64,000 nt of DNA. Origin: DASTCZ01 sp035308165 (lineage in GTDB: Bacteria > Acidobacteriota > Terriglobia > Acidiferrales > UBA7541). The position numbers and the translations under genes were made by a program. This document shows, one piece after another, positions 1 to 8,274 of the stretch. The DNA lies in the NCBI GenBank assembly GCA_035308165.1, contig DATGHC010000018.1, positions 1 to 64,000 of the forward strand, written 5' to 3'. The notes under the pieces are model-generated. The model ran no database searches, was not told the DNA's origin, and was given only the letters and a program-made list of their open reading frames with translations. The stretch's first letter is position 1. Every line of letters starts with the position of its first letter.

Positions 1-663
1 TTGTTCGGTGATGCCGCGAATCGGGAATTGCTCGCGTACGATTTCATCAAGATGTGCGAGGCCGTAGCGGCAGGAGTCGAGAAACGCTTGTTCGTAGCGG
101 GGCTGCATCACTTCTTTTCTACCCGCCCACAGGGCGAAGATCATCGGGAGTCCCGTCATTTGGGTCCATTCCGCGCCCAGGTCGAGGGTTTCAAACGGCA
201 GCGTTGCTGGATCTAGGTGCAGCGCGGGATCGCCGATGACCAGCGCGGCGTCGGCGGAAGCGAGCATGGCGGCGGGGTCGGGCTCGGCGTCGACAAACTC
301 CGGGGAAATGCCCCAGAAATTTCGGCACAGGAGTTTCACCAGGGCGACGGAGCTGCGCGAGCTGGTGTCCAGCGCGATGCGCTTGGCCAATTCGATGGGC
401 TTGCGCGCGACCACCAGGATGCTGCGGACTTCGCCGCGCGCGGCCACGGCCATGCCGGGCAGCGCGACCAGTCCCGGGATGCGCTGATATTCGATGGCGG
501 GGATGATGGCCACGTCGGCTTGGCCCGCACGCAGAGCTTCGGCGCAGAGGGAAGGGACGGTGAAGCTCAGGTCGTAACGGCCTGCGAGCGGCCCGTCGGT
601 GAATCCCCAGACCAATGGCGCGGTGTTGAGGAATTCAACGATAGAGATGCGCGGTTTGTTCAT
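1..663 (-). CDS. mqnA: Chorismate dehydratase MqnA, C-terminus cut off by window edge
   Basis: The reverse strand is open from an ATG at 663 to base 1, giving 221 residues with no stop. The protein opens MNKPRISIVEFLNTAPLVWG, followed by an ADVAIIPAIEYQ segment, as in the MqnA/MqnD periplasmic-binding-like fold. MqnA dehydrates chorismate to 3-[(1-carboxyvinyl)oxy]benzoate, the first step of the futalosine route to menaquinone, in the cytoplasm. MqnA proteins are usually around 270-290 residues, so perhaps 50-70 residues lie outside the window. An extended -10 hexamer lies about 156 bp upstream of the ATG. MqnD is the main alternative, but the N-terminal N-T-A-P-L signature favours MqnA. Confidence 0.85.
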   Translation of the reverse strand, partial: MNKPRISIVEFLNTAPLVWGFTDGPLAGRYDLSFTVPSLCAEALRAGQADVAIIPAIEYQRIPGLVALPGMAVAARGEVRSILVVARKPIELAKRIALDTSSRSSVALVKLLCRNFWGISPEFVDAEPDPAAMLASADAALVIGDPALHLDPATLPFETLDLGAEWTQMTGLPMIFALWAGRKEVMQPRYEQAFLDSCRYGLAHLDEIVREQFPIRGITEQ

Positions 664-818
664 AGAGATAACTTTTCCACGACGACAACTTCTTCATAAC
701 AACAACTTCTTCATGACGACAATTCCATCGTAAAGACGGCTGGTCCGCGGGTGGTGGTGTCATGGTGTGTCACGGGCCGTTGCTGATTCCTCGGGGCGCG
801 GGGAAAAGATTAAAAGAC

Positions 819-827
819 ATTATAGCA
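819..827 (-). promoter_or_regulatory. Extended -10 promoter element for mqnA
   Basis: On the reverse strand the bases read TGCTATAAT, a perfect extended -10 (TGn plus TATAAT). No good -35 is visible, which is usual for extended -10 promoters. It would start a transcript with a leader of about 150 nt before mqnA. The leader contains a near-repeat ATGAAGAAGTTGT twice (685-714) whose ATGs are out of frame or stop at once. Confidence 0.5.
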
Positions 828-921
828 TGAGGCGTTGGAATTGCGGAGGGTTACCGATGAGCAGTTTATTGCGTGCACAATTTCTTATGTCAAAAAATAT
901 TCCTCGATAGGAAAGACTTAA

Positions 922-1752
922 CTATTTCCAGTTGGGAAACGGGAGTCGGAAATAGGCCCTCGCATCAGTAAGAAGCTTTCGTGTACACAATCGGCGACAA
1001 TTAAGGAGGATGATTAGACTGTTGAAGGCTCGCTCGTCCGAGTTATACCATTCAGGTGGAACTTGCATGGCAGCCTCCTCTATCGAGTCCGCCGTAATTC
1101 GATCTTCAAGAATCTCTAGCCATCGATCAAACGATCCGAGTCCGCATACGGGCCGGTAAACACACTGTTGTGGATAGAGGCCAATAAACGACTTGTCGGG
1201 GAAGTCCCATTTATCTCCATTGAAGCAATAGCCTTGGTCAATCATCGTGGCCCGGAGCTGAGTGTGGCCTTCTTGATGGTGGAAGAGTACCTGTCGAGGG
1301 TCCGTGTTTCCGGTCCATTTGTCAAAGACGAGCATCCCCAGGAAGTCTGATACATTCTCGAGCCTGACTAAATCATAGTCACGCAAATAGGCGTAAACCG
1401 TGGAATCCAGCGGATTACATACGTAGCGCGAGCCAAACTGGAAGCCTTCGCAACACGGAGTGAGCGAGTGCCCGATTTTGATTACGAGTTCTTCAGTCAT
1501 ACGTATCAGGTCCCGATCAACTTCTACTACTGCAAATGGCGCTATGGGCAGTCCGAGTAATGTTGCGAATATAGCGCCTAACATTTCATTAGCAAGCGTT
1601 CGGATGTGCTGAGGATTATTCTGGAATTTGACGACGTAATAGAATCCGTCGGAACAACGCATGAGATGAGACTGTGAGCCACCCCGCATGCGGCGGACAT
1701 GCTCGACCGCAAGGACTAACCTTGGAATAGAACCCAATGAGGGTGTCTTCAC
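922..1752 (-). CDS. HipA-like kinase family protein (HipA_2 type)
   Basis: 276 residues from a GTG. The N-terminal half has the GGSQSHLMRCSDGFYYVVKF pattern (glycine-rich loop and lysine strand) typical of the short HipA-like family, followed by NEMLGAIFATLLGLP. A catalytic-like DKWTGNTDPRQ and a later MIDQGYCFNG (DxG-like) complete a HipA-type kinase core. Family members are short serine/threonine kinase-like proteins related to the HipA toxin but lacking its usual HipB partner; no small HTH antitoxin gene lies next to this one. The start is uncertain because no ribosome-binding site is visible. Surrounding sequence looks lower in GC than the core genes, consistent with acquisition. The family call is from motifs; the function is unknown. 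Confidence 0.65.
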   Translation of the reverse strand: MKTPSLGSIPRLVLAVEHVRRMRGGSQSHLMRCSDGFYYVVKFQNNPQHIRTLANEMLGAIFATLLGLPIAPFAVVEVDRDLIRMTEELVIKIGHSLTPCCEGFQFGSRYVCNPLDSTVYAYLRDYDLVRLENVSDFLGMLVFDKWTGNTDPRQVLFHHQEGHTQLRATMIDQGYCFNGDKWDFPDKSFIGLYPQQCVYRPVCGLGSFDRWLEILEDRITADSIEEAAMQVPPEWYNSDERAFNSLIILLNCRRLCTRKLLTDARAYFRLPFPNWK

Positions 1753-2238
1753 TGAAAGCTTTGGAGCTACATAAACCGGAGACGACAGGCAAAATGGTGA
1801 GATTAGCGGGGGCTGATTCGAACTGGGATTCTGGCCCTTTACCGAAAGACCGCTAGCTCTAGCATTGGCTTTCAGAGTGCACCCCCTATCATGCTGGGAC
1901 AGGCAATATAGAGAAGCACTTACCGGTCACGCCAATCTGTTTAGCGCATCCGACAGACCAGTGTTTTTATTTAACTCTGTGAGGCGAACTGTGGCAGCGA
2001 TTCAGTGGGAACGATTAGGAACCTGATTGTTTGTCTTTCAAATCGAGGAACGCCGCACATGAATAGTTATATATATGTGTTATATAACTCTTGCAATATC
2101 ACAGAGTACGTAGCAAATTATACGTACAGTTTATGCGTTACGCGGTCATCGCACACTTTGTCCTAAGAATTGATGGTCGACCCAATGATTGGGGTCGAGA
2201 CGGTTGGCCCGAATTCCCCGGGCGGAGAGGGTGGAAAG
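1753..2238. other. Non-coding stretch between the HipA-like gene and the luxR-type gene
   Basis: About 480 bp with no convincing gene. It holds an AT-rich inverted repeat (2065-2089) and, on the reverse strand near 1805-1885, a tRNA-like string with a GTTCGAATC T-loop motif and GGGGG/CCCCC ends about 79 nt apart whose other stems do not pair. I see nothing else in it. Confidence 0.5.
2065..2089. promoter_or_regulatory. Perfect 9-bp AT-rich inverted repeat upstream of luxR-type gene
   Basis: AGTTATATA at 2065-2073 and TATATAACT at 2081-2089 are exact inverted copies separated by 7 nt. There is no GC stem or T-tract, so it does not look like a terminator. It lies about 150-170 bp upstream of the preferred start of the LuxR-type regulator and could be an operator for that protein; this role is inferred. 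Confidence 0.4.
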
Positions 2239-2823
2239 ATGGCCCCAAACACGGCCGAGACACCGATAAGAAACACAAGGAATCGGTCTGTTGGAAATGG
2301 TGCGCCAGTATCTGAAGTTTCGAGAGATAGCTTCATTGGCGAATCGTTAATTGAACTCGGTCGCAAGATCAGTTATCTCAGTGCATGCCTTCGGGAGAGA
2401 TTGCTTGAATCTACCGAGTGCTCCCGGAATCGACGCGACGAAAACGTCCCAATACTTCGGTCTCTTCAATTGGCGGATCAGTGCGCGGCGGACATTATCA
2501 TGATCCTCAAGGCAATGAGGGGTTCGGCCCCAGTGGAATCAAGAAAGCGATTCAGTGCAAAAATCTCAAATATTCGTGCAAGAAGCGTTTACGGACTCTT
2601 ACTCCCTAGCGATACCGCGCGATTTCAACTTATCACGGAGAGGGAACGTGAGGTCATGCGGCTTCTTGTCTCGAACGAAACGAACAAACAGGTGGCTTTC
2701 GATCTTCACATTAGCGTGAGGACAGTCGAAATTCACAGACGCAGAATAATGGAGAAGCTTGGATTGCACTCCATCGGCGAGTTGGTCCATCTTGCGATTC
2801 GGAATGGAATTGTCGAAGCGTAA
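2239..2823 (+). CDS. Orphan LuxR/FixJ-type transcriptional regulator
   Basis: The C-terminal ~65 residues form a LuxR-type helix-turn-helix: TEREREVMRLL, then NKQVAFDLHISVRTVEIHRR and IMEKLGLHSIGELVHLAI. The N-terminal ~120 residues match neither a phospho-receiver (no DxD/K pattern) nor an acyl-homoserine-lactone domain that I recognise. The frame stays open upstream to an ATG at 2170, but a strong Shine-Dalgarno GGAGAGG at 2224-2230 sits 8 nt before the ATG at 2239, so I chose that start (194 residues). It acts as a DNA-binding regulator in the cytoplasm; signal and targets are unknown. No kinase gene is adjacent. The AT-rich inverted repeat upstream could be its operator. Confidence 0.75.
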   Translation: MAPNTAETPIRNTRNRSVGNGAPVSEVSRDSFIGESLIELGRKISYLSACLRERLLESTECSRNRRDENVPILRSLQLADQCAADIIMILKAMRGSAPVESRKRFSAKISNIRARSVYGLLLPSDTARFQLITEREREVMRLLVSNETNKQVAFDLHISVRTVEIHRRRIMEKLGLHSIGELVHLAIRNGIVEA

Positions 2824-3020
2824 TTTGAGGTCTGGCTAGCAGGGGTTAGAGCCAAGGGTTGCAAATTCAAATCGGAACTGATGGGCACTTGTAACCGTTT
2901 CATTGCGGGAAGGTTCTTGTTTTTAAGAAGCGCTAAGCCCTTTGTGCTCAGCAAGACTTCCGTTGGAGGAACAAATGCATTGCACCAGTGTCGACCGTTC
3001 TAGATTTTCGGTGATGCCTG

Positions 3021-4574
3021 GTGATATTTCGCGGAATCATTCCAATCTTCATTGCTTGTTCATGCCTTTTATCCTTGAGGGCACAGGAATCCCTTCTGGG
3101 CAATGCGAATACTGTGCAACCCGCACCGATAGCTCGCGGAGTTGATTTCAGCGAGACCGTAGTGCCAATTACTCAGCTAAAGGTCGCTTTGGGAATACGA
3201 GCCGACTTCGGGACCGGTTTCTGTTTGGATGCTGCGTGTCGCTTCATCGGAACCAACTACCATGTTGCTATGGTCGAGCGGCCCAAAAAAATCAAGGGCC
3301 AAGATGTCGTCCAGCGGTACCTCGCGACAGGGCCGGAGGATGTCGGCGCAACCGAAAACGCGGCCATTTCTGCCTCTTTCGGACGGATGAGGTACACGCT
3401 CAGTCGGGACCTTGCCATCTTTGAATTACGCCACCCGTTGCGCCACCATCACGGCATCGGATTCAATCTCGCCGATCTTCAAATTGGACAGGAAGTGGAT
3501 ATCTACGCGTACCCCATGAATGTCTTGAACCCCATGCGGAGTCTGGTGCGACTTCCGGGAGTGTATAAAGCAGAGACGACTACTGGGCTGCTGGCTTTTG
3601 CTTACAGTTCTTCGACTGGCAAAGGAATTCGCCCCGGCGCGAGCGGCGGCATCGTCGTCGATAGGAAAACAGAACAGATCGTTGGCATCCTTACGGCAAT
3701 AATGACGAATGCTGACACAGTTGCACTGGCCGTTCCTGTCCAATCCTTAGTTGATTTTGTGAGCGAGGTGAGACCTTATTTGGCCCGTGAGATTTTCCCC
3801 TCCGTTGTGAGGGTTTCACCGGTTTCGCCAGACATCTATCCAAAATTTGTACCGCCTCCCACCGAGAGACTTGGCCCACGACTCAAAGAGCCGTTGGAAG
3901 TCCAGAGTCTCCGAGCAAGGGCTCAGGACTTGGCAGACGGTATGCGCAACTTTATCGCAGTGCAAACATTTGCCTGGGGATCAGAAGTTAGTGAACCTGA
4001 TGCTGAGGCGGCGTATGAAGTTCGAGTTCTCGATGGGCACCAGCGATACCGCGATTTTCCCAATGGGAAGCAGGAATTGGCGGACGTACCTTTCCCGCCC
4101 CTGGCTCCATCGCTGAAGCCCGCTAGCGAATGGTCTGACCTGCCCGAAATGATAGGAACCAAACTCGGGCTGAAAATTCGCCAAGCTCCCGATGTTGCAG
4201 TCGGTGGTCGCCGGGTAAAAGTCTTTCAGTATCTGGCTGACGCCGAAGACCGTGTATGCAAATTTGAAACCATCGTGGATTACCTATTCTTTGAAGCCAG
4301 AAGCGAAAACTTCGTCGCTTGTTACGGGGAGGTTTGGACTGACCAGGATACGAATATTCTCCGCGTGTCGCTGCACTATGAGCTTCACCTCAAGTGGAAA
4401 GATTATCAGGCCGCAGTCACGTATGGTTGGATGGAGCGAGCAGATGGACCTCCGCATATCGTTCCTCTCACCTTCTCCACGCAAGCTGATTTCAAGAGGA
4501 AGACCTATTGGTGTCGCGGCCAATTCAAGAACTATCAGGTGTTTGGCAGCGAAGTGCGGATTGTCAGGAAATAG
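3021..4574 (+). CDS. Secreted trypsin-like serine protease with unknown C-terminal domain
   Basis: 517 residues from a GTG. Residues 1-21 are a signal peptide with a likely cut after SLRA. A chymotrypsin/HtrA-fold catalytic triad is visible: His81 in TNYHVA, Asp130 in LSRDLAIFEL, Ser208 in GASGGIVVD. There is no PDZ domain. Residues from about 270 onward form a second domain that I cannot assign; it has no obvious repeats or membrane segments. The protein would act in the periplasm or outside the cell. The start has no clear ribosome-binding site. A lipoprotein gene follows 43 bp downstream on the same strand and may be co-transcribed. Confidence 0.75.
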   Translation: MIFRGIIPIFIACSCLLSLRAQESLLGNANTVQPAPIARGVDFSETVVPITQLKVALGIRADFGTGFCLDAACRFIGTNYHVAMVERPKKIKGQDVVQRYLATGPEDVGATENAAISASFGRMRYTLSRDLAIFELRHPLRHHHGIGFNLADLQIGQEVDIYAYPMNVLNPMRSLVRLPGVYKAETTTGLLAFAYSSSTGKGIRPGASGGIVVDRKTEQIVGILTAIMTNADTVALAVPVQSLVDFVSEVRPYLAREIFPSVVRVSPVSPDIYPKFVPPPTERLGPRLKEPLEVQSLRARAQDLADGMRNFIAVQTFAWGSEVSEPDAEAAYEVRVLDGHQRYRDFPNGKQELADVPFPPLAPSLKPASEWSDLPEMIGTKLGLKIRQAPDVAVGGRRVKVFQYLADAEDRVCKFETIVDYLFFEARSENFVACYGEVWTDQDTNILRVSLHYELHLKWKDYQAAVTYGWMERADGPPHIVPLTFSTQADFKRKTYWCRGQFKNYQVFGSEVRIVRK

Positions 4575-4617
4575 CCAGAGAAGTGCATTGAATCAGATTC
4601 GTTTTAGAAACCAGAAA

Positions 4618-5304
4618 ATGCTGCAACATTTAAGCGGACCCAGAAGACGGGTCATGAATATTAACTCACTCGCACTGTCGTTGTTGAGCTATCTGACGGG
4701 ATGCGGCTACACAGCACCGCCAGACATTCGACCCCGAGAGCCAAATGTAATTTCTCTTGATCCGCAAGACTGGTACATCTTTTACAGTGCAGGACTGGCG
4801 CCGCATCCGTCACCAGACTCGGAGGGAGCGTGGTCGTTTCAGTTCCCGAGTTCGGAGACAGGTGGGCATGTAAACTACGTTCAGACTCCTTTCAACGCAA
4901 CGACGACCCCGCAGAGTTTGACCATTACCTTCAAAGTTGAGAGCGATGCACCGCAGTACGTTGTACTCGACCCCGGAGACCATCCGCCAGCGACTTTTCA
5001 CCTGTTTTTTGAACAGCGGAACGACGACCTTAAGGATCCTAACGGGCGCTGGTGGGCGGACTCAAGTCCGGTCATCTATTATCTGGGCTCACAAGACGGC
5101 CAAACGCTTACGTTTGTTGCCCCGCTCACACCTGACATCTGGGGCAATGTAGTTGGGGAAAAAGACCCGCAAGCGTTTTCTGTTGCGCTCGCAAACATCG
5201 GATGGATTGGGGTGACATTTGGCGGGCAATTCTTTGCGGGGCACGGCGTTGCCTTGAGTGGTGGCAGCGCAAAATTTATTCTCGTCAATTTCAGCGTCGA
5301 TTGA
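4618..5304 (+). CDS. Predicted lipoprotein of unknown function
   Basis: About 228 residues. A lipobox LTGC sits near residue 29 when the ATG at 4618 is used; that start gives a positively charged n-region (GPRRR) before the hydrophobic stretch. The ATG at 4654 is an alternative but leaves an uncharged signal. The mature part is rich in aromatic and polar residues (DPQDWYIFYSAGL, WWADSSPVIYYL) and looks beta-rich, but I do not recognise a family. It lies 43 bp after the secreted protease, so the two may form an operon on the cell surface. The reading frame remains open far upstream inside the protease gene; that part is a shadow. Confidence 0.6.
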   Translation: MLQHLSGPRRRVMNINSLALSLLSYLTGCGYTAPPDIRPREPNVISLDPQDWYIFYSAGLAPHPSPDSEGAWSFQFPSSETGGHVNYVQTPFNATTTPQSLTITFKVESDAPQYVVLDPGDHPPATFHLFFEQRNDDLKDPNGRWWADSSPVIYYLGSQDGQTLTFVAPLTPDIWGNVVGEKDPQAFSVALANIGWIGVTFGGQFFAGHGVALSGGSAKFILVNFSVD

Positions 5305-5374
5305 ACTGTGTGTTGCCAAAAGTCTGAGCCAGCTGCTCGTTCTTTAATTAGCCGACCTCCGAGGCACCCAATAT

Positions 5375-6001
5375 TTAGTTTGTGTTTGATAGCTTGAGAC
5401 GGCAGTCAGACGGTGGCGCAACAGGCTTTCCCTCACTGGATACTTTGCGCTCGATTTCGTCGAGCTTGAGCATCAGGACGATAAGCGCCCCGGGGTAACG
5501 AGCCCTTTCCTCCAAGTCCGTCACAAAGAATTCCCGAGTTGAAAGTTTTTGAAGTTTGTCTTTGCGCCCAGTGAATTCGAGCGTAATCATTTCAATAAAG
5601 TCGATTGGCTGGTGCGGCGGGCCAAAGGTCTCAGGCAGCTTTCGGACGGGCTTCGATTTGAGGAAGTCAGAAAAGCCCAGCAAATCCAGTTCGTCAAAAA
5701 TGAATTCTTTTGAAACCAAATGCTCCTCGTAGGTTTCCTTGCCCGTCTGCTTGTCTACGGTGAGGAAGGGGTCGCTCCACGACTTTGCATACGTCGCCCG
5801 GCCATCCGAAAAGACTCTCAGACAAGTGAATGATTTCTCGCCGCCTATAGGGCCTGTTGTGGATTCATCCGATTTGAAGATTAGCTTCGAGGGTGGTTTG
5901 TCCTGGGAAAAACAGGGCGCGGCGAGAAGGAAAACCAGGGGGAAGAACGCCAATGAGCGGGGCAGGACAACTCTCGCGGCAGTTAATCGACTGGCCAGCA
6001 T
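5375..6001 (-). CDS. Secreted protein of unknown function
   Basis: 208 residues. Residues 1-32 form a signal peptide (arginines, then LAFFPLVFLLAAP, likely cut after CFS). The mature part begins QDKPPSKLIFKSDESTTGP and reads like a small soluble domain with charged surface segments (EEHLVSKEFIFDELDLLGF). I recognise no family. It overlaps the 3' end of the upstream gene by 19 bp on the same strand, so translation is probably coupled and the two products may work together in the periplasm. Confidence 0.6.
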   Translation of the reverse strand: MLASRLTAARVVLPRSLAFFPLVFLLAAPCFSQDKPPSKLIFKSDESTTGPIGGEKSFTCLRVFSDGRATYAKSWSDPFLTVDKQTGKETYEEHLVSKEFIFDELDLLGFSDFLKSKPVRKLPETFGPPHQPIDFIEMITLEFTGRKDKLQKLSTREFFVTDLEERARYPGALIVLMLKLDEIERKVSSEGKPVAPPSDCRLKLSNTN

Positions 6002-6801
6002 CTTACGGGACCCTCGATCGTCTTGACGACGGGCTTCGGGAAAAGAGTAACCTCGACCGGATAGGCGACTGCCGATTCAAAGCGGGCCGAGATGCCTTCG
6101 TACCCCGTGCACACGGGCACTTCAGTGTTTTGCAACTTCAGCGTTTTTCTGACGCTTTCCCAACATGAGGATTTTTCACTGTGCAGGTCACAACCCGCTT
6201 CAACGACTCGGAGGTACTTCAGGATGAACTGGTCGTTTTCTTCCTCGAAAACGCGCATGTGATTAAAGGGAGAACTCTTTGCCTTTTGGAGGAATATGCT
6301 CGTGTCATGGAAGGAGTCCTCCTCAAAAACTTTGGTCTCGGTTTTCGAATCGTAAACGACGAACGGCATTCCAGCATTAAACCCGTCCGCTGCACGGAAG
6401 AACACCAGTCTGCCCTTGGCCCCCAAGAAGTACCCACCCCACTCCGGGTATGTAATGACCTTTTCATTGGCGGTGTGAGTTAGAGTGCACGCCGGTGCTG
6501 TTCGCCCTGCAAAAGGAGCAATCGCGAGCCACTCTGAACCTTTTTGCCCCTCATCGTATTGTTTGACCACAAAAGTCGAATAAAAAAAGCAGGACAATCC
6601 ATTTCGCCGACCGCTCCCGGGCGCAGAATATTGCGACGGGCCGTTATCCACCACTTCCTTTTTCGATGGCGCGTCGAAGGAGTTCTCTGACTTAGCGGTA
6701 GGGGCCGGTGATTCCTGTGCGAAACCGAGCAGTGCGAGTCCGGCAAGGCAGGAGAGAAGGAAAGCTAGATGTAGGACCACTCTGTGTCGAGCGGTATGCA
6801 T
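5983..6801 (-). CDS. Secreted protein of unknown function
   Basis: 272 residues with a classical signal peptide (HLAFLLSCLAGLALLGFAQ, cut near residue 28) and a mature part containing several cysteines (GLSCFFYS, PACTLTH, EAGCDLHSEKSSCWES, VPVCTGYE) that could form disulfides in the periplasm. No known domain is recognised. First gene of a two-gene reverse-strand operon, overlapping the next gene by 19 bp. Confidence 0.6.
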   Translation of the reverse strand: MHTARHRVVLHLAFLLSCLAGLALLGFAQESPAPTAKSENSFDAPSKKEVVDNGPSQYSAPGSGRRNGLSCFFYSTFVVKQYDEGQKGSEWLAIAPFAGRTAPACTLTHTANEKVITYPEWGGYFLGAKGRLVFFRAADGFNAGMPFVVYDSKTETKVFEEDSFHDTSIFLQKAKSSPFNHMRVFEEENDQFILKYLRVVEAGCDLHSEKSSCWESVRKTLKLQNTEVPVCTGYEGISARFESAVAYPVEVTLFPKPVVKTIEGPVRCWPVD

Positions 6802-6931
6802 GTTGTGAGTCTAGTGCAGATATCGTTTGGTGAAAAGAAGGGCGAGTATGCCTTGCCGGTTACCGCGTTAACCCGGCATTTTGCCGAAAAGTTGCTGGTG
6901 CTAGAATTGCCGTAGCGATTGAGGTTTGAAA

Positions 6932-7450
6932 TTACTTGTTACCCCCTCGACACAACCAGATGTGGGTCACGTGCCTCAACCTCACCTTGATGGGTGTAGC
7001 AAACCCCGCGATCATAATAGTCCCTCGAAACCAAGTCGAATCAAGTGCTCCGTTCACTGTGACGTGGTGTGTTTCGACGATTTCTTTGTTTGAAGGTTGT
7101 TCGATGAGGTGCTCTACCCTGTCGCCCTCCATTACCAGTTTTCCGCCAGCAATATGGCCTGAAACAGATATGCCGTCTTTATTTGGCGCGCCTTCATAAA
7201 CATAGAGTAACGCGTCAATCGAATTACCTTCACGCCGCTGCACGGCCAATTCGTATCCAACGACATCACCCACTTCTTTGACAAGATAAGCATTCGAGTA
7301 AACTCGCATCTGTACAGTCCGGTCGCATTCGTCTTCCGATGCGACTAGGGTGCCGACCAGTGTGGCCGACAAGGTCATGGCAATCAATGCAAAAACAGGA
7401 ACGTGAATTAAATTGCGGCGGCCCATGTGAAAGAATTCTAGCACGCGCAT
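6932..7450 (-). CDS. Small secreted or membrane-anchored protein of unknown function
   Basis: 172 residues. An AAGGA motif about 8 nt before the ATG at 7450 supports this start; an ATG 8 codons later (MGRRN) would give a tighter signal peptide. The hydrophobic segment (VPVFALIAMTLSATLVGTLVA) is followed by a mature domain of roughly 135 residues with SGHIAGGKLVMEG and TVNGALDSTWFRG stretches suggesting a beta-rich fold. It is not in an operon with its neighbours (130 bp and 112 bp gaps). Unknown function. Confidence 0.5.
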   Translation of the reverse strand: MRVLEFFHMGRRNLIHVPVFALIAMTLSATLVGTLVASEDECDRTVQMRVYSNAYLVKEVGDVVGYELAVQRREGNSIDALLYVYEGAPNKDGISVSGHIAGGKLVMEGDRVEHLIEQPSNKEIVETHHVTVNGALDSTWFRGTIMIAGFATPIKVRLRHVTHIWLCRGGNK

Positions 7451-7562
7451 TCACAGAGTCCTTCAACTCCTGGATCGTGGGGTAACCGGACATTTGCCAG
7501 GCTGGTTTTCGGGTCGATTGCACTCTTCCGGCAACCGCGTTTATCAGAGTTATGCTGGGATC

Positions 7563-7943
7563 TTAGAGTGTCATAGCGTCCGAAAACCAGAGCAACAGAT
7601 TGAATATAGAAATTATGGTGACAGACACGCGCAGTCGCCCCTTCCCGGCGAGAGCACAGATTATTCCGAGCAACGCCATCAAACTGCCAAGCCGTAAGCA
7701 CACCAATTCAACTGGATGAAATAAGGGGAAACCTCCTGTAAACACAGCGTGGACGTACAGGAATGCGTCAAGAACGGTAGAGATGGTGGCGCAACAAAGT
7801 CCAGCAACCACCATCATTGCTCTCCATCGCGGAGCGGACTTTTCACCCAATTTCAGCCAAGTCACCCAACTCCAAATAACGTAGCCCCACAAGCACAGGG
7901 AGGTGATTAACCAAAATGGACTTATGTACACGCGCATGGACAT
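7563..7943 (-). CDS. Small integral membrane protein, about four TM helices
   Basis: 126 residues, mostly hydrophobic: helices around residues 8-28, 42-64, 80-100 and 104-122, separated by a short charged loop (KLGEKSAPRWR). No family is recognised. It stands alone on the reverse strand between two small intergenic gaps; codon use resembles the accessory genes around it rather than the housekeeping clusters. Confidence 0.45.
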   Translation of the reverse strand: MSMRVYISPFWLITSLCLWGYVIWSWVTWLKLGEKSAPRWRAMMVVAGLCCATISTVLDAFLYVHAVFTGGFPLFHPVELVCLRLGSLMALLGIICALAGKGRLRVSVTIISIFNLLLWFSDAMTL

Positions 7944-8084
7944 TTAGGGTAAGCGCGTACCGTGGAAACAGAAAGAAAAATTCTTAACTCCTGATAGGTC
8001 GGATGGCCGGACAAGTCCGCGCCAGAATTCGTTTTCCCGCTGAGCGCGGCCAGTAAACATGAAAGCACGCAAAGTGGCGGGTGA

Positions 8085-8203
8085 GGTTTAGATTCGGTTT
8101 TCGTGGGGCGAGGTCACAGAGAGAGTATAACATCCGAGAAATTAATCGTGGAGGACGATGAGGGGCACCCGAAATCAAAATAAAATTCAGAACTGATACT
8201 GCG
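8085..8203 (+). repeat. Leader-like repeat, copy A, upstream of the ADOP permease
   Basis: Starts GGTTTAGATTCGGTTTTC and ends AACTGATACTGCG. It matches copy B (10829-10947) in the same orientation over about 120 bp at roughly 80% by eye, including an identical 19-mer ATCCGAGAAATTAATCGTG. The 331 bp gene-free stretch 7944-8274 consists of this repeat plus ~70 bp before the ADOP start; it probably holds the ADOP promoter. Confidence 0.7.
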
Positions 8204-8274
8204 ACGGCCCGGCTCGCTGCTTCCGCCGAAAAGAGACACCTAACCAATAGACCAGTAAGGGAGTCTAAGGGCGT

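Noticed and set aside
217..699. 160-residue plus-strand open frame
   Set aside because: Antisense shadow of mqnA; the reverse strand carries the recognisable protein and the composition of this frame is not protein-like.
1805..1885. tRNA-like string on the reverse strand (GTTCGAATC T-loop motif, GGGGG and CCCCC ends ~79 nt apart)
   Set aside because: The T-stem and anticodon stem do not pair and no CCA end is visible; at best a decayed tRNA remnant.
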